Positions 9,911 through 18,489 of a DNA stretch of 64,000 nucleotides are shown here, one piece after another. The stretch covers positions 62,001 to 126,000 of the forward strand of contig NZ_CP025086.1 in assembly GCF_004135935.1 (NCBI RefSeq), written 5' to 3'. Below the pieces are notes generated by a model. It searched no databases. It was not told where the DNA came from and saw only the letters and a list, made by a program, of their open reading frames with translations. Positions within the stretch are counted from its first letter, which is position 1, and each line of letters opens with the position of its first letter. The translations under genes were made by a program, and so were the position numbers. The stretch is from Methylovirgula ligni. Its GTDB lineage: Bacteria; Pseudomonadota; Alphaproteobacteria; Rhizobiales; Beijerinckiaceae.

Positions 9911-10255
9911 ATTCGCTCCGTCAGCCCGAAGGATTCTCCAGACCGCGCAAACGCGCGGTGCGCTTTCGCAATCCGCGATCTGGCGCTTGCGGCGGTTGGC
10001 CCGGATACCAAAATAATGTGGTGATTTCGCAACGGCTGACATGATTCGGCAAGAGGACGGGCACAATCTTGGCAGCGACTCTCGACATCTCGCGGGGACG
10101 CAACAATAAGGCAATGCGTTTCAATGCCTTATAATACAAATACTCATCGCCGCATGAACCCGGTCGCGCCAATTTTGCGAAATATTTGCGCGATGCAACA
10201 GCCTTGCCCGTGGCGTATTCACGCCGCATAACCCGCCGGCCGAGCGGCTCGCAGC
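9911..10255. other. Divergent promoter region between A2M and the YbhN-like gene
   Basis: 345 bp without a gene. It must hold the promoters for the minus-strand A2M-pbpC operon and the plus-strand membrane protein. An inverted repeat TAAGGCA/TGCCTTA lies at 10107-10131. A TATAAT hexamer at 10130-10135 overlaps its right arm; it could be a -10 box for the plus-strand gene, but no good -35 is seen at the right spacing. Confidence 0.4.
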
Positions 10256-11362
10256 ATGGAAAACCGAATGGCTTTGAATGAGGAAATTCGCCCGACGCAA
10301 AACCGCCGTGGCCTGAGCCGGCCGCGCAAGGCGAATCTGCATACCTGGCTGAACAGCTTTTCTTCCAAGTCGGACAGCGCGGACCATAAGCGGCGGCGGA
10401 CGATCGCGACCTATATCGGCTTTTCGTTCAGCGTGGCCATCGCCGCCCTCGCTATTTTCGTCCTGATTCATACGCTCGCGCACATTAACCCCGGCCAATT
10501 GCGCGCCGCTTTCGCCGCCACGCAGAACACGCAGATCTTCGAGGCCCTGGGGCTGACGGCCGTGTCGTTCCTCGCCTTGACCGGCTATGACGGCGTCGCG
10601 CTGCTGCAATTGCGTCAGCGCGTTCCCTATACGACGACGGCCCTCGCCTCGTTCACGAGCTATGCGATCTGCTTCACGCTCGGCTTTCCGCTCATCACAG
10701 CGGGAACGGTGCGATTCTGGATTTACTCGCAGGCCGGCCTGAAGCCGGGGAAGATCGCGAGTCTCACCGTCATCGCCGGCGTCACCTATTGGCTCGGCAT
10801 GGTGCTGATCCTCAGCATCGCGCTCCTGTTCCGTTCCGGCACGATCAGCCAGCTCGACCATTTCGAGCCTCAGATCAACATGCTGGTCGGGCTCGGCGCG
10901 CTTGGCGCTTTATGCGTCTATCTCGTCTGGGTTTCGATCGAGCATCGCTGGACGCGCATCCAGGGCCTGAAGCTCGAACTGCCCGGATTCAAACTGACGC
11001 TGGCGCAGGTCGTTCTGGGCGTCATCGATCTCTGCGCGGCCGCCGGCGTGCTCTATGTCCTGCTGCCGGAACCGCACAACGTCGATTTCTTCACCTTCGC
11101 GGCCGTCTATGTTTTCGCCTGCGCGCTTGGGATCGCGAGCTATGCGCCGGGCGGCATCGGCGTTTTCGAAGCAACGATGCTGAAATTCCTGCCCGTGCCG
11201 TCGCAGGAGGGCCTGCTGGCCTCGCTGCTGCTCTTCCGCATCATCTATTATCTCATCCCCTTCGTCCTCGCCTTCGCGCTGCTCGGCGCCAACGAGGGAA
11301 ACCGGCGATGGGCTGATTTGCGCGAAGCGATGCGCCGCGCCAGTGAAAGGGATGCGGACTAG
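10256..11362 (+). CDS. UPF0104 / YbhN family integral membrane protein
   Basis: A 368-aa polytopic membrane protein with about eight hydrophobic helices after a basic, polar N-terminus of roughly 50 residues. The helical pattern, the conserved motif SYAPGGIGVFEATML near residue 298, and the end in the RIIYYLIPFVLAFALLG segment place it with the lysylphosphatidylglycerol synthetase transmembrane-domain superfamily (YbhN/UPF0104). It lacks the catalytic aminoacyl-transferase domain of MprF. The biochemical role of stand-alone YbhN proteins is not settled; lipid flipping or handling is an inference. The start at 10256 has only a weak Shine-Dalgarno; an ATG 12 bp downstream is equally possible. 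Confidence 0.75.
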   Translation: MENRMALNEEIRPTQNRRGLSRPRKANLHTWLNSFSSKSDSADHKRRRTIATYIGFSFSVAIAALAIFVLIHTLAHINPGQLRAAFAATQNTQIFEALGLTAVSFLALTGYDGVALLQLRQRVPYTTTALASFTSYAICFTLGFPLITAGTVRFWIYSQAGLKPGKIASLTVIAGVTYWLGMVLILSIALLFRSGTISQLDHFEPQINMLVGLGALGALCVYLVWVSIEHRWTRIQGLKLELPGFKLTLAQVVLGVIDLCAAAGVLYVLLPEPHNVDFFTFAAVYVFACALGIASYAPGGIGVFEATMLKFLPVPSQEGLLASLLLFRIIYYLIPFVLAFALLGANEGNRRWADLREAMRRASERDAD

Positions 11363-11370
11363 CCTCAACC

Positions 11371-11407
11371 CAAAACAAAAGAGCGTACTCCGGTTGGAGC
11401 ACGCTCT
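11371..11407 (-). terminator. Intrinsic terminator of the cta operon
   Basis: The hairpin at 11380-11407 has 12-bp arms with one mismatch around a GGTT loop. Read on the minus strand it is followed by a T-rich tract (CTTTTGTTTT, 11371-11380). It lies about 50 bp past the ctaE stop. It may also stop the convergent YbhN-like transcript, though no T-run follows on the plus strand. Confidence 0.8.
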
Positions 11408-11455
11408 CTCATTCGGGATGTCGGGGCGTGTTCCAGCCCCGGCGGACGGCTGCCG

Positions 11456-12316
11456 TCAGAGCCAGTAGACGAAGACGAAGAGCATCAGCCAGACGACGTC
11501 GACAAAATGCCAGTACCAGCTCACCGCCTCGAAGGCGAAATGGTGCTCGGGATTGAAATGGCCGCGCAGAATGCGCACCAGGATCGCCGTCAGCATGATG
11601 ACGCCGACGGTGACATGGAAGCCGTGCAGGCCGGTCAACGCGAAGAAGGTCGCGCCATAGACACCGGAACCGAGCGTCAGGCCCAGCTTGGTATAGGCTT
11701 CGTAGAATTCGTTTGCCTGCAAAAGCAGGAAGACGACGCCGAGCGCGATCGTCGCGGCGAGCCAGAAGACGAGCGCGTCGCGCCGGTCACGCTTCAGCCA
11801 GTGATGCGCGCGCGTCACCGTCGCGCCGGAGATGAGCAGAAGCAGCGTGTTGAATGCCGGAATGCGCCAGGGATTGACGGTTTCGAAGTCCTTGCCCAAC
11901 GGGCCCGATGTCGGCCACGCGCCAGCGAAATGCGGCCAGGGCGTGAAATTGACATCAAGCGCGGCGAGCGCCCGCACCGAAATTTCGCGCTCGTAGAACA
12001 GGACGCCGAACAGCGTCGCGAACAGCGTGATCTCGGAAATGATGAACCAGATCATGCCGAGCCGGAAGGAGCGGTCCTCCCAATGGTGGTAGAAGCCACC
12101 TTCGCTTTCGCTGATGACATTTCCAAGCCAGCGCACGAGGGCGAAGATGATCGTACCCAGGCCGACCAATGCGATCCATTGCCCGGCGGGATAGCCGTTG
12201 ACGCGCAGCGCAAGGCCGATTGCGAGCAGCATGATCGCAAACGAGAGCAGCGCCGGATAGGGACTGGGCTTCGGGACAAAATAGCGACGGGTGGTCGCGG
12301 CTGGGTTAGCGCTCAC
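11456..12316 (-). CDS. ctaE: Cytochrome c oxidase subunit III
   Basis: A 286-aa inner-membrane subunit III of a haem-copper oxidase. It has about seven membrane helices and recognisable family segments: ALVRWLGNVISE near the start, EITLFATLFGVLFYERE, FFALTGLHGFHVTVG and the C-terminal SWYWHFVDVVWLMLFVFVYWL. It stabilises the subunit I/II core. Translation starts at a GTG (12314-12316) lying inside the end of ctaG (11-bp overlap), so the two are likely translationally coupled. It is the last gene of the operon, with a terminator shortly downstream. Confidence 0.95.
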   Translation of the reverse strand: MSANPAATTRRYFVPKPSPYPALLSFAIMLLAIGLALRVNGYPAGQWIALVGLGTIIFALVRWLGNVISESEGGFYHHWEDRSFRLGMIWFIISEITLFATLFGVLFYEREISVRALAALDVNFTPWPHFAGAWPTSGPLGKDFETVNPWRIPAFNTLLLLISGATVTRAHHWLKRDRRDALVFWLAATIALGVVFLLLQANEFYEAYTKLGLTLGSGVYGATFFALTGLHGFHVTVGVIMLTAILVRILRGHFNPEHHFAFEAVSWYWHFVDVVWLMLFVFVYWL

Positions 12317-12899
12317 TTTGGTTCTCCCCTCTCGACGCGGCTTCTTGCACGGCCGGAAATGCCGAATAGGACACCGTGATCGTCGTGATTTGCTTCGGCA
12401 GGTCGCGAGTCACAAAAAACACGACCGGCATGATCCGCGATTGATGCGGCGCGAGCGCCTGAGCGTGATAGCAGAAGCATTCGATCTTCTTGAAGTTTAT
12501 CGCGGCCTGCTCAGGGCTCACGCTCATGATCGCCTGGCCGTATCGCAGCTCGCCGCCGAGATTGGTCGCGAGATAGGTTGCGGTGGCGGGCTCGCCGGGA
12601 TGAATCTGCAAGCGGCGAACCGTCGGCTGAAATTTCCACGGGAGGCCGGGCATCACTGTGCTGGTGAATTCGACCGTCACGGTGCGGGACAGATCGACCC
12701 CGCCTACCGGCCGCGCCGTGGCCTCGCCTGTCGTGCCGTTGAGTCCCGTCGTATGGCAGAAGGTGTTATACAAAGGTACGAGAGCGAAGCCAAAGCCGAA
12801 GAAGCCGAGCGCCACGAGCAGCAGGCCGAGGGCCAGCCGCCGATGGTTCGGGCGCTGCCGGATCGGCGCTTGCCTCGGCGCGGCTTCGTTGTCGGTCAT
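12306..12899 (-). CDS. ctaG: Cytochrome c oxidase assembly protein Cox11/CtaG
   Basis: A 197-aa copper chaperone that delivers Cu to the CuB site of subunit I. One N-terminal helix (about residues 20-42) anchors a periplasmic domain. The conserved PLYNTFC segment puts Cys48 just past the membrane. The copper-binding pair is Cys141/Cys143 in IECFCYH; the usual family motif is CFCF, so Tyr replaces Phe here. It overlaps ctaD by 4 bp (ATGA) and ctaE by 11 bp. Having it between subunits I and III is common in alphaproteobacteria. No ctaB (haem O synthase) lies in this operon. Confidence 0.94.
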   Translation of the reverse strand: MTDNEAAPRQAPIRQRPNHRRLALGLLLVALGFFGFGFALVPLYNTFCHTTGLNGTTGEATARPVGGVDLSRTVTVEFTSTVMPGLPWKFQPTVRRLQIHPGEPATATYLATNLGGELRYGQAIMSVSPEQAAINFKKIECFCYHAQALAPHQSRIMPVVFFVTRDLPKQITTITVSYSAFPAVQEAASRGENQSER

Positions 12900-14494
12900 G
12901 CCACGACCGGCTGTTCGTCAAACGTATGGTGCGGCGGGGGCGAGGGCAGCGTGAATTCAAGGCCCTGCGCGCCTTCCCAGACCTGGCTCGTCGCCGGCTT
13001 GCCGAAGCCGGCCGCGGCGCGGATGACGTTGTAGACGAGAATCAATTGCGCCGCACCGAGCAGGAAGGCACCGAGGCTGGAGACCAGATTCAGCGACGCG
13101 AATTGCAGCGCGTAATCGGGAATACGACGCGGCATCCCGGCGACGCCGAGGAAGAACTGCGACATGAACGTGATGTTGAAGCCGATCATCGTCAGCCAGA
13201 AATGCAGCTTTCCGAGCGGCTCGCTATACATGCGGCCGGTGATCTTCGGCAGCCAGTAATAGATGCCGGCGATCACGCCCATGATCGGGCCGCCAAACAG
13301 CGCATAATGGAAGTGCGCGACCAGGAAAAAGCTGTTGTGATACTGCTGGTCGGCAACCGCATCGGCAAGAATGAGACCGGTCAAGCCGCCGATGCCGAAG
13401 AGCACGATGTAGCCGAGCGCGAACAGCATCGGCGTCTCGAAGGTCAGCGAGCCCTTCCAGATGGTCGCGAGCCAGCAGAAGAACAGGATGGCGAGCGGCA
13501 CCGAGATTAGCATCGTCGAATACATGAAATAGAGCTGGCCCGCGACCGGCATGCCGGACGTGAACATGTGGTGCGCCCAGACCACGACCGAGAGCGCCGC
13601 GATCGCCCAATAGGAATAGACCTGCGCCTTGTAGCCGTAGATGGGCTTGCGCGCGAAAGTCGGCAGGATGTGCGAGAGGATGCCGGCGGTCGGGAACAGA
13701 AGAATATAGACCTCGGGATGGCCGAAGAACCAGAAGAGATGCTCCCAGAGCACCGGATCGCCGCCGCCAGCCGCGCTGAAGAAATGCGTGCCGAAATGAC
13801 GGTCGGCGAGCAGCATCGCGCTGCCGGCGATGAGCGCCGGGAACACCGCGATCAGCAGGAACGAAGTCATCAGCCAGCTCCAGACGAAGAGCGGCAGCTT
13901 CATCATCGTCATGCCCGGCGCGCGCAAATTGAAGATGGTCACGACGATATTGATCGAGGCCATCAGCGACGAAGCGCCGAGCAGGAAGATCGCGAAGATG
14001 GCGAAATCGACGCCGGGGCCACCCTGCACCGAGAGCGGCGCGTACATCGTCCAGCCAGTATCAACCGGGCCGTTGCCGATCCCGAACAGCTTCAGGATGA
14101 AGGGAAGCACCAGAACGATCGCCGCCGGCGGCAATAGCCAGAAGCCCCAGTTGTTGAGGCGCGGCAGGGCCATGTCGGGCGCGCCGATCATCAGCGGGAT
14201 GAGATAGTTCGCAAAGCCGGCCGTGACCGGCATCAGGGCGCCGAAGACCATCACGAGGCCATGCAGCGTGATGACCTGGTTATAGACTTCCGGCGTGAGA
14301 AAATGATTGGAGGGATGGATGAGCTGGGCGCGGATCAGTTCGGCGAAGAGGCCGCCCAGCAGGAACATCGTCAACCCGAACAGCATATAAAGGATGCCGA
14401 TGTCCTTGTGATTGGTGGTCGTGAGCCAGCGCCCCAGGCCTTTCGGCTCGTAGTGGGCGTCGTGATGGCCGAAATCCGTGATGGCACCGCTCAT
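12896..14494 (-). CDS. ctaD: Cytochrome c oxidase subunit I
   Basis: A 532-aa catalytic subunit with twelve membrane helices carrying haem a, haem a3 and CuB. Signature stretches are HGLVMVFGALMP (low-spin haem ligand region), WEHLFWFFGHPEVYILLFP (CuB histidine and cross-linked Tyr) and WAHHMFTSG (CuB His-His). HFHYALFGG carries the haem ligands of helix X. The sequence is of the A-type (E in GHPE present). It follows ctaC after 24 bp and overlaps ctaG by 4 bp. Oxygen reduction here is coupled to proton pumping. Confidence 0.97.
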   Translation of the reverse strand: MSGAITDFGHHDAHYEPKGLGRWLTTTNHKDIGILYMLFGLTMFLLGGLFAELIRAQLIHPSNHFLTPEVYNQVITLHGLVMVFGALMPVTAGFANYLIPLMIGAPDMALPRLNNWGFWLLPPAAIVLVLPFILKLFGIGNGPVDTGWTMYAPLSVQGGPGVDFAIFAIFLLGASSLMASINIVVTIFNLRAPGMTMMKLPLFVWSWLMTSFLLIAVFPALIAGSAMLLADRHFGTHFFSAAGGGDPVLWEHLFWFFGHPEVYILLFPTAGILSHILPTFARKPIYGYKAQVYSYWAIAALSVVVWAHHMFTSGMPVAGQLYFMYSTMLISVPLAILFFCWLATIWKGSLTFETPMLFALGYIVLFGIGGLTGLILADAVADQQYHNSFFLVAHFHYALFGGPIMGVIAGIYYWLPKITGRMYSEPLGKLHFWLTMIGFNITFMSQFFLGVAGMPRRIPDYALQFASLNLVSSLGAFLLGAAQLILVYNVIRAAAGFGKPATSQVWEGAQGLEFTLPSPPPHHTFDEQPVVA

Positions 14495-14518
14495 CGGGTT
14501 TTCCTCTTCTCAAGCCAA

Positions 14519-15721
14519 TTATTTTCCGCGCGCCGCTTTCACGGTGGAAGGCTGCACGACGTCGCCGGTATGGTTGCCGAAGCTGTTGCGCTCGAAAGTG
14601 ATGACGGCCGCGATATCGGCGTCATTCAATTGCCCATCGAAGTTGGGCATCGGCGTGCCGGGAATGCCCTTCAGCACGATCTGGATATGCTGGTCCACCG
14701 GGCCCTCGGCGATCAAGCCGTTCTTGAAGAAGCCGCGCTGCGCGAGCAGATCCGTCATGGTCGGCGGCGCCGCGAAGGGCTTGCCAGCCGCGATCGGCGG
14801 GAAAGCGCCCGGCAGGCCAAGGCCCGTCGGCTGGTGGCAGAGCGCGCAATAGGTCGTGTAGGTCTGCTGCCCGTGCTTCAGCAGGTCTTCCTTGCTCAAG
14901 GTCGTCACGGCCGCCGCCTGGGCCGCGCTCGCTTGCGCATCGGCGACCCACTTCTTGAAATCGTCCTGCGACTTCGCTTCGACGACGATCGGCATATAGG
15001 CATGGCCGACGCCGCAGAGTTCGGCGCACTGCCCCCGATAGACGCCGGGCTTGTCGATTTTCACCCAGGTCTCGCGCAGAAAGCCGGGAACGGCGTCCTG
15101 CTTGATGCCGAAGGAGGGAATCCACCAAGCGTGAATCACGTCCGTGGAGGTCAGCAGAACGCGAACCTTCTCGCCGACCGGCAGAACCAGCGGCTTGTCG
15201 ACTTCGAGCAGATAGTTCGAATCGGTCGGCGCGCCGCTGTCGCGCTGGGCCTCCGAGGTCGACAGATTGCTGACGAAGGAAATGCCCTGATCCGGATAAT
15301 CGTAGTGCCAGCGCCACTGGCTGCCCGTCACCTTGATGACGAGCGCTGCGTCGTTGCGCGTGTCGGCGAGGCTGAGAACCGCGTGATAGGCTGGGATGCC
15401 CATCACAATATAGTCGATGAACATGAGCGTCAGGATCGGCAGAGCCGAGAGCGCCCATTGCAGCGGCGTCCTGGGCGCCGTGAAGGTCGCCGGCGTGTGT
15501 CCGCGGCCGCGGCGATAATGGATTACCGCGAAGAGGAGGAAGCCGAACCCGATCGTGAAGAGGATGCCAGCGATCGTCAAAAACAGGTCGTGGACGTAGA
15601 GCGTCTCACGCGCGATCGGCGTCACCGGCGTCTGGAATTCGAAGGGATTGTGAGCTTGTGCCGCTCCCGAGATCAGCATGAGAGCAGCCGATCCGAGGAT
15701 AACCTGTTTTGGCTTAACCAT
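14519..15721 (-). CDS. ctaC: Cytochrome c oxidase subunit II with fused C-terminal cytochrome c (caa3 type)
   Basis: A 400-aa subunit II. A signal peptide ending ISGAAQA is followed by two membrane helices (about 45-67 and 91-113) and a periplasmic cupredoxin domain. CuA ligands are visible: His197, then CAELCGVGHAYM giving Cys232, Cys236, His240 and Met243. After an Ala/Gln-rich linker comes a cytochrome c domain with CALCH (Cys292-Cys295-His296) and a downstream Met-containing GTPMPNF segment. The fusion makes this a caa3-type oxidase. The ATG at 15721 is chosen because it begins the signal peptide; a 66-residue in-frame extension has no signal-like character. It heads the cta operon, divergent from the FNR-like regulator. 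Confidence 0.94.
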   Translation of the reverse strand: MVKPKQVILGSAALMLISGAAQAHNPFEFQTPVTPIARETLYVHDLFLTIAGILFTIGFGFLLFAVIHYRRGRGHTPATFTAPRTPLQWALSALPILTLMFIDYIVMGIPAYHAVLSLADTRNDAALVIKVTGSQWRWHYDYPDQGISFVSNLSTSEAQRDSGAPTDSNYLLEVDKPLVLPVGEKVRVLLTSTDVIHAWWIPSFGIKQDAVPGFLRETWVKIDKPGVYRGQCAELCGVGHAYMPIVVEAKSQDDFKKWVADAQASAAQAAAVTTLSKEDLLKHGQQTYTTYCALCHQPTGLGLPGAFPPIAAGKPFAAPPTMTDLLAQRGFFKNGLIAEGPVDQHIQIVLKGIPGTPMPNFDGQLNDADIAAVITFERNSFGNHTGDVVQPSTVKAARGK

Positions 15722-16087
15722 ATTTTTGACTTCTAAAAGCCCGCTGCGAGGCGAACGTTTCACACCCTGGCCTCCAAGGAAGCCGACCTTGGAATCACAC
15801 GTCACGCGCACCGTGACTAGTGCGACAGGTCGCAGCGCATGGGCGATCTTTGTGTTTGACATTTCGCAATATTTTCGCGGACCAAGAGAATAGTTTCCCC
15901 AACGCGCAATGACTCGCAATTTCGTTGATCTGGATCATTGACAAAGTGCAAGACCCACTGAAAGTCTTTGTGATCATTATCGTTCGCGCCGCGCGTGAGT
16001 GGAAAAGTTCCCGCCCAACGGGAGTTGGGCGGCAAATGTCGCGAATGACGCTTGGAATTGGCACTTGGAATTTGGAAACCGGCAATA
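15722..16087. other. Divergent control region between ctaC and the FNR-like gene
   Basis: 366 bp without a protein gene. It contains the near-perfect FNR-type box listed separately and a 9-bp direct repeat CTTGGAATT at 16051-16059 and 16064-16072. Transcription of both the oxidase operon and the regulator should start here. Confidence 0.6.
15925..15938. promoter_or_regulatory. Candidate FNR/FixK box in the ctaC-fnr intergenic region
   Basis: TTGAT-CTGG-ATCAT, one base off the palindromic consensus TTGAT-N4-ATCAA. It lies about 200 bp upstream of ctaC and 150 bp upstream of the regulator gene, so it could control either or both, including autoregulation. Confidence 0.6.
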
Positions 16088-16798
16088 ATGACTGCGAATT
16101 CTCAAACCCTACGTGTCTGCGCGCGATGCCCGATGGCGGAAATATGCGGAGCGCTCGGCAAGCAGACCCCAATCGCGCGCGATGGCGTTGGCATGTATCT
16201 CTGCCGCAAGGGCCGCTCGATTTATCACAAAGACAATGTCGGCGGCCAAGTGCATATCCTACGCGAAGGCTGGGCCTTCCGGTTCACCGTGCTGCCCAAC
16301 GGGCGGCGGCAGATCATGGAGTTCCTGCTGCCCGGCGACCCTGTGCTGCTTCCCCTGCTTTTCCTGCCGCGCCTTCCCTATACGGTCCACGCCCTGACCG
16401 AGGCGATGCTCTGCACTTTCGCGCTGAAGGATTTCGGCCGTCAGGAAGTTTCCAGCGAGGCGACACGGCGCATCGAGGTCACCTGCACGGCGGGGCTGGT
16501 GCGCAGCGAAGCGCGGCTGGCGGAGATCAACCAGCGTAATTCGCAAGAGCGCACGGCCTGGCTGCTTCTTTCGCTCTATAAGGAATTGAAGGAGCGGGGC
16601 TTTGCCGAAGGCAATGTCGTTCACTTCCCGCTGAGTCTCGCTCATGTCGCGGACGCGCTCGGCATCACAGTCACGCACGCGAGCCGGACATTGGGCGCGC
16701 TGCGGCGCGAGGGCCTCATTTCACTTTCGCGCGAACGCTTGACGGTGCATCGGGAGCAGGATCTCGCCAATGTCGCCTTGCTGCCGGAGGCATCTTAA
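16088..16798 (+). CDS. Crp/Fnr family regulator with FNR-type cysteine cluster
   Basis: A 236-aa transcription factor with an N-terminal cyclic-nucleotide-binding fold and a C-terminal winged helix. The N-terminus has Cys11-x2-Cys14-x5-Cys20, the same spacing as C20/C23/C29 of E. coli FNR. Cys109 sits where FNR has C122. A 4Fe-4S oxygen sensor is therefore likely. The recognition helix reads GITVTHASRTLGAL; the E-x-x-S-R of FNR is T-x-x-S-R here, so its DNA preference may not be the plain TTGAT site. The ATG at 16088 is preferred over an in-frame TTG at 16052. It sits between the caa3 operon and hemN, both natural oxygen-regulated targets. Confidence 0.85.
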   Translation: MTANSQTLRVCARCPMAEICGALGKQTPIARDGVGMYLCRKGRSIYHKDNVGGQVHILREGWAFRFTVLPNGRRQIMEFLLPGDPVLLPLLFLPRLPYTVHALTEAMLCTFALKDFGRQEVSSEATRRIEVTCTAGLVRSEARLAEINQRNSQERTAWLLLSLYKELKERGFAEGNVVHFPLSLAHVADALGITVTHASRTLGALRREGLISLSRERLTVHREQDLANVALLPEAS

Positions 16799-16815
16799 AA
16801 TAGCTGCGCGCGGCG

Positions 16816-18138
16816 CTAGACCGCCGCCGAATGGCGCGCCGCATTGGCCGGCAGATAAGCATCGAAGGCAGCGGCGACGAGACGCAGGAACGGACGCCCC
16901 TGCTCGGTGATCGCCAGGCGGCGCCCGTCAATTGCCACCACCCCGTTCTCGGCCAGCGGCTGCAAGGCCGCGATTTCAGCGGAATAATCGCCGGGAACCT
17001 CATCGAGATCGATGGCCAGATCGCACATCAGCCGTTCGATGACCGCAGCGCGCCGCTTGTCTTCTGGCGTAAAGGCGTAGCCCTTCACCGTCGCCAAGCG
17101 CCCCGCCTCGATATTCCGTAAATAGCCCGCCACATCGACCGCGTTCTGCGCGAATCCCTGCGGCAGTCTGCTGATGGCCGAGGCGCCAAGGCCGATCAGC
17201 GCCTCGGCATCATCAACCGTATAGCCTTGAAAATTGCGATGCAGGCTTCCTCTTCGCGCCGCTTCCGCAAGCGGATCGTCAGGCAGCGCGAAATGATCGA
17301 GACCGACAGCGACATAACCAAGCGACGCCAGCGTATCGGCTGCCGCCCGCGCCTGTTCGAGTCTTTCCGCCGCGCCCGGCAATGCATCCGCCTCGATCAG
17401 CTTCTGGTGGGTTTTGAACCAGGGCACATAAGCAAAGCCGAATAGAGCGATCCGCTGCGGCGAGAGCAGCGCAGCCAGCCGGGCGCTTTCCGCAGCGTCC
17501 TCGATGCTCTGGTGCGGCAGGCCATACATCAGATCGATATTGATGTTCTCGATGCCGACACCGTGCAGCGCGCCGATCGCGCGCCCGACTTGTGCGAAGG
17601 GCTGGATGCGGCCGATCGCCTTTTGCACCTGTGGCGCGAAATCCTGCACCCCAAGGCTTGCGCGATTGACGCCAATCTCGGCCAGCGCACCCGCGAGTTC
17701 GGCCGACAAATGCCTCGGGTCGAGTTCAATCGCATGCTCGACGAGCGTCGAAAGATCAAAGGCCGCGCCGATCCGGTCGGCAATGGCCGTGAGCCATTCG
17801 GGCCCCAGAATCGAAGGCGTGCCGCCGCCCCAATGCAGATGCGTGACCCGGCGCCGGCCGAGCGCCTGCGCGACCTGTTCGATCTCGCCGACCAGCCGTT
17901 CGGCGTAGCGGTCGATCGGCCCCCGGCGCCGCACCGCTTTAGTGTGGCAGCCGCAGTAAAGGCAGATGTCCGTGCAATAAGGGACGTGGATATAAAGCGA
18001 GAGGTCCGCATCGGGCGTCAGAGCGCCAAGCCAGTGCGCATAAGCCTCCGGCCCCACGGCATCGGAGAAATGCGGCGCGGTCGGGTAGGATGTGTAACGC
18101 GGCACGTTGCGCTCGGCGAGCGCATAGATCGAACGCAT
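16816..18138 (-). CDS. hemN: Oxygen-independent coproporphyrinogen III oxidase
   Basis: A 440-aa radical SAM enzyme that converts coproporphyrinogen III to protoporphyrinogen IX without oxygen, for haem synthesis under low oxygen. The radical SAM cluster motif is Cys55-x3-Cys59-x2-Cys62, with the additional Cys64 typical of true HemN. The YIHVPYC lead-in, GGGTPSIL and the C-terminal HemN domain with FQGYTVDDAEALIGLGASAIS are all present. Length fits authentic HemN rather than the HemW paralogue. The ATG at 18138 has a weak Shine-Dalgarno. A perfect FNR box centres about 41 bp upstream of the start codon. Confidence 0.95.
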   Translation of the reverse strand: MRSIYALAERNVPRYTSYPTAPHFSDAVGPEAYAHWLGALTPDADLSLYIHVPYCTDICLYCGCHTKAVRRRGPIDRYAERLVGEIEQVAQALGRRRVTHLHWGGGTPSILGPEWLTAIADRIGAAFDLSTLVEHAIELDPRHLSAELAGALAEIGVNRASLGVQDFAPQVQKAIGRIQPFAQVGRAIGALHGVGIENINIDLMYGLPHQSIEDAAESARLAALLSPQRIALFGFAYVPWFKTHQKLIEADALPGAAERLEQARAAADTLASLGYVAVGLDHFALPDDPLAEAARRGSLHRNFQGYTVDDAEALIGLGASAISRLPQGFAQNAVDVAGYLRNIEAGRLATVKGYAFTPEDKRRAAVIERLMCDLAIDLDEVPGDYSAEIAALQPLAENGVVAIDGRRLAITEQGRPFLRLVAAAFDAYLPANAARHSAAV

Positions 18139-18172
18139 TTGCGTCCGTTATCCCGAAAATCCAGCAGCGACC

Positions 18173-18186
18173 TTGATCCTCATCAA
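18173..18186 (-). promoter_or_regulatory. Perfect FNR/FixK box upstream of hemN
   Basis: TTGAT-CCTC-ATCAA matches the FNR/FixK consensus exactly. Its centre is 41-42 bp from the hemN start codon. If it works as a class II activator site at -41.5, transcription would begin at or very near the ATG, giving a nearly leaderless mRNA. Confidence 0.85.
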
Positions 18187-18395
18187 AAATCGATGATGCG
18201 GCGGGCCAAACTCATCATGCGCACGCCCTCATACGGCCCGCATATATGAGATTTATATTTCCGCACCTGCGAAGAGCGCTCGAACCTATATGCGCTTTGC
18301 GCCAAATCCTCGCGTAAGTCACGCAGAGCCCAGGTCGGCGAAATCGATCGATGCTTCTGAGCGTGGCCGCCGTGCGCCGCCAGGAGATCGTTCGC

Positions 18396-18482
18396 ATGCT
18401 CTTTGACATTCTCTATCTCGCGATCGGCATCGCCGCGTTCGTGATCCTCACGCTTTACGTTTTCGTCTGCGACAGATTGTGA
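18396..18482 (+). CDS. 28-aa single-helix peptide at the head of the kdp operon
   Basis: A tiny membrane peptide, MLFDILYLAI...VCDRL, with one hydrophobic helix across residues 2-24 and a polar CDRL end. It ends 7 bp before kdpF. Small single-helix ORFs preceding kdpF have been seen by this annotator in other kdp loci, but I cannot name a family. A modest GGAG lies near 18382-18385, 10 bp upstream. By position it would be co-translated with the K+ pump subunits and could act like KdpF as a lipid-like stabiliser or as a pump regulator; this is inference. Confidence 0.6.
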   Translation: MLFDILYLAIGIAAFVILTLYVFVCDRL

Positions 18483-18489
18483 GCCAGCC

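Noticed and set aside
14261..15736. Plus-strand open frame of 491 codons opposite ctaC/ctaD
   Set aside because: Antisense of well-conserved oxidase subunits; composition is typical of a shadow frame.
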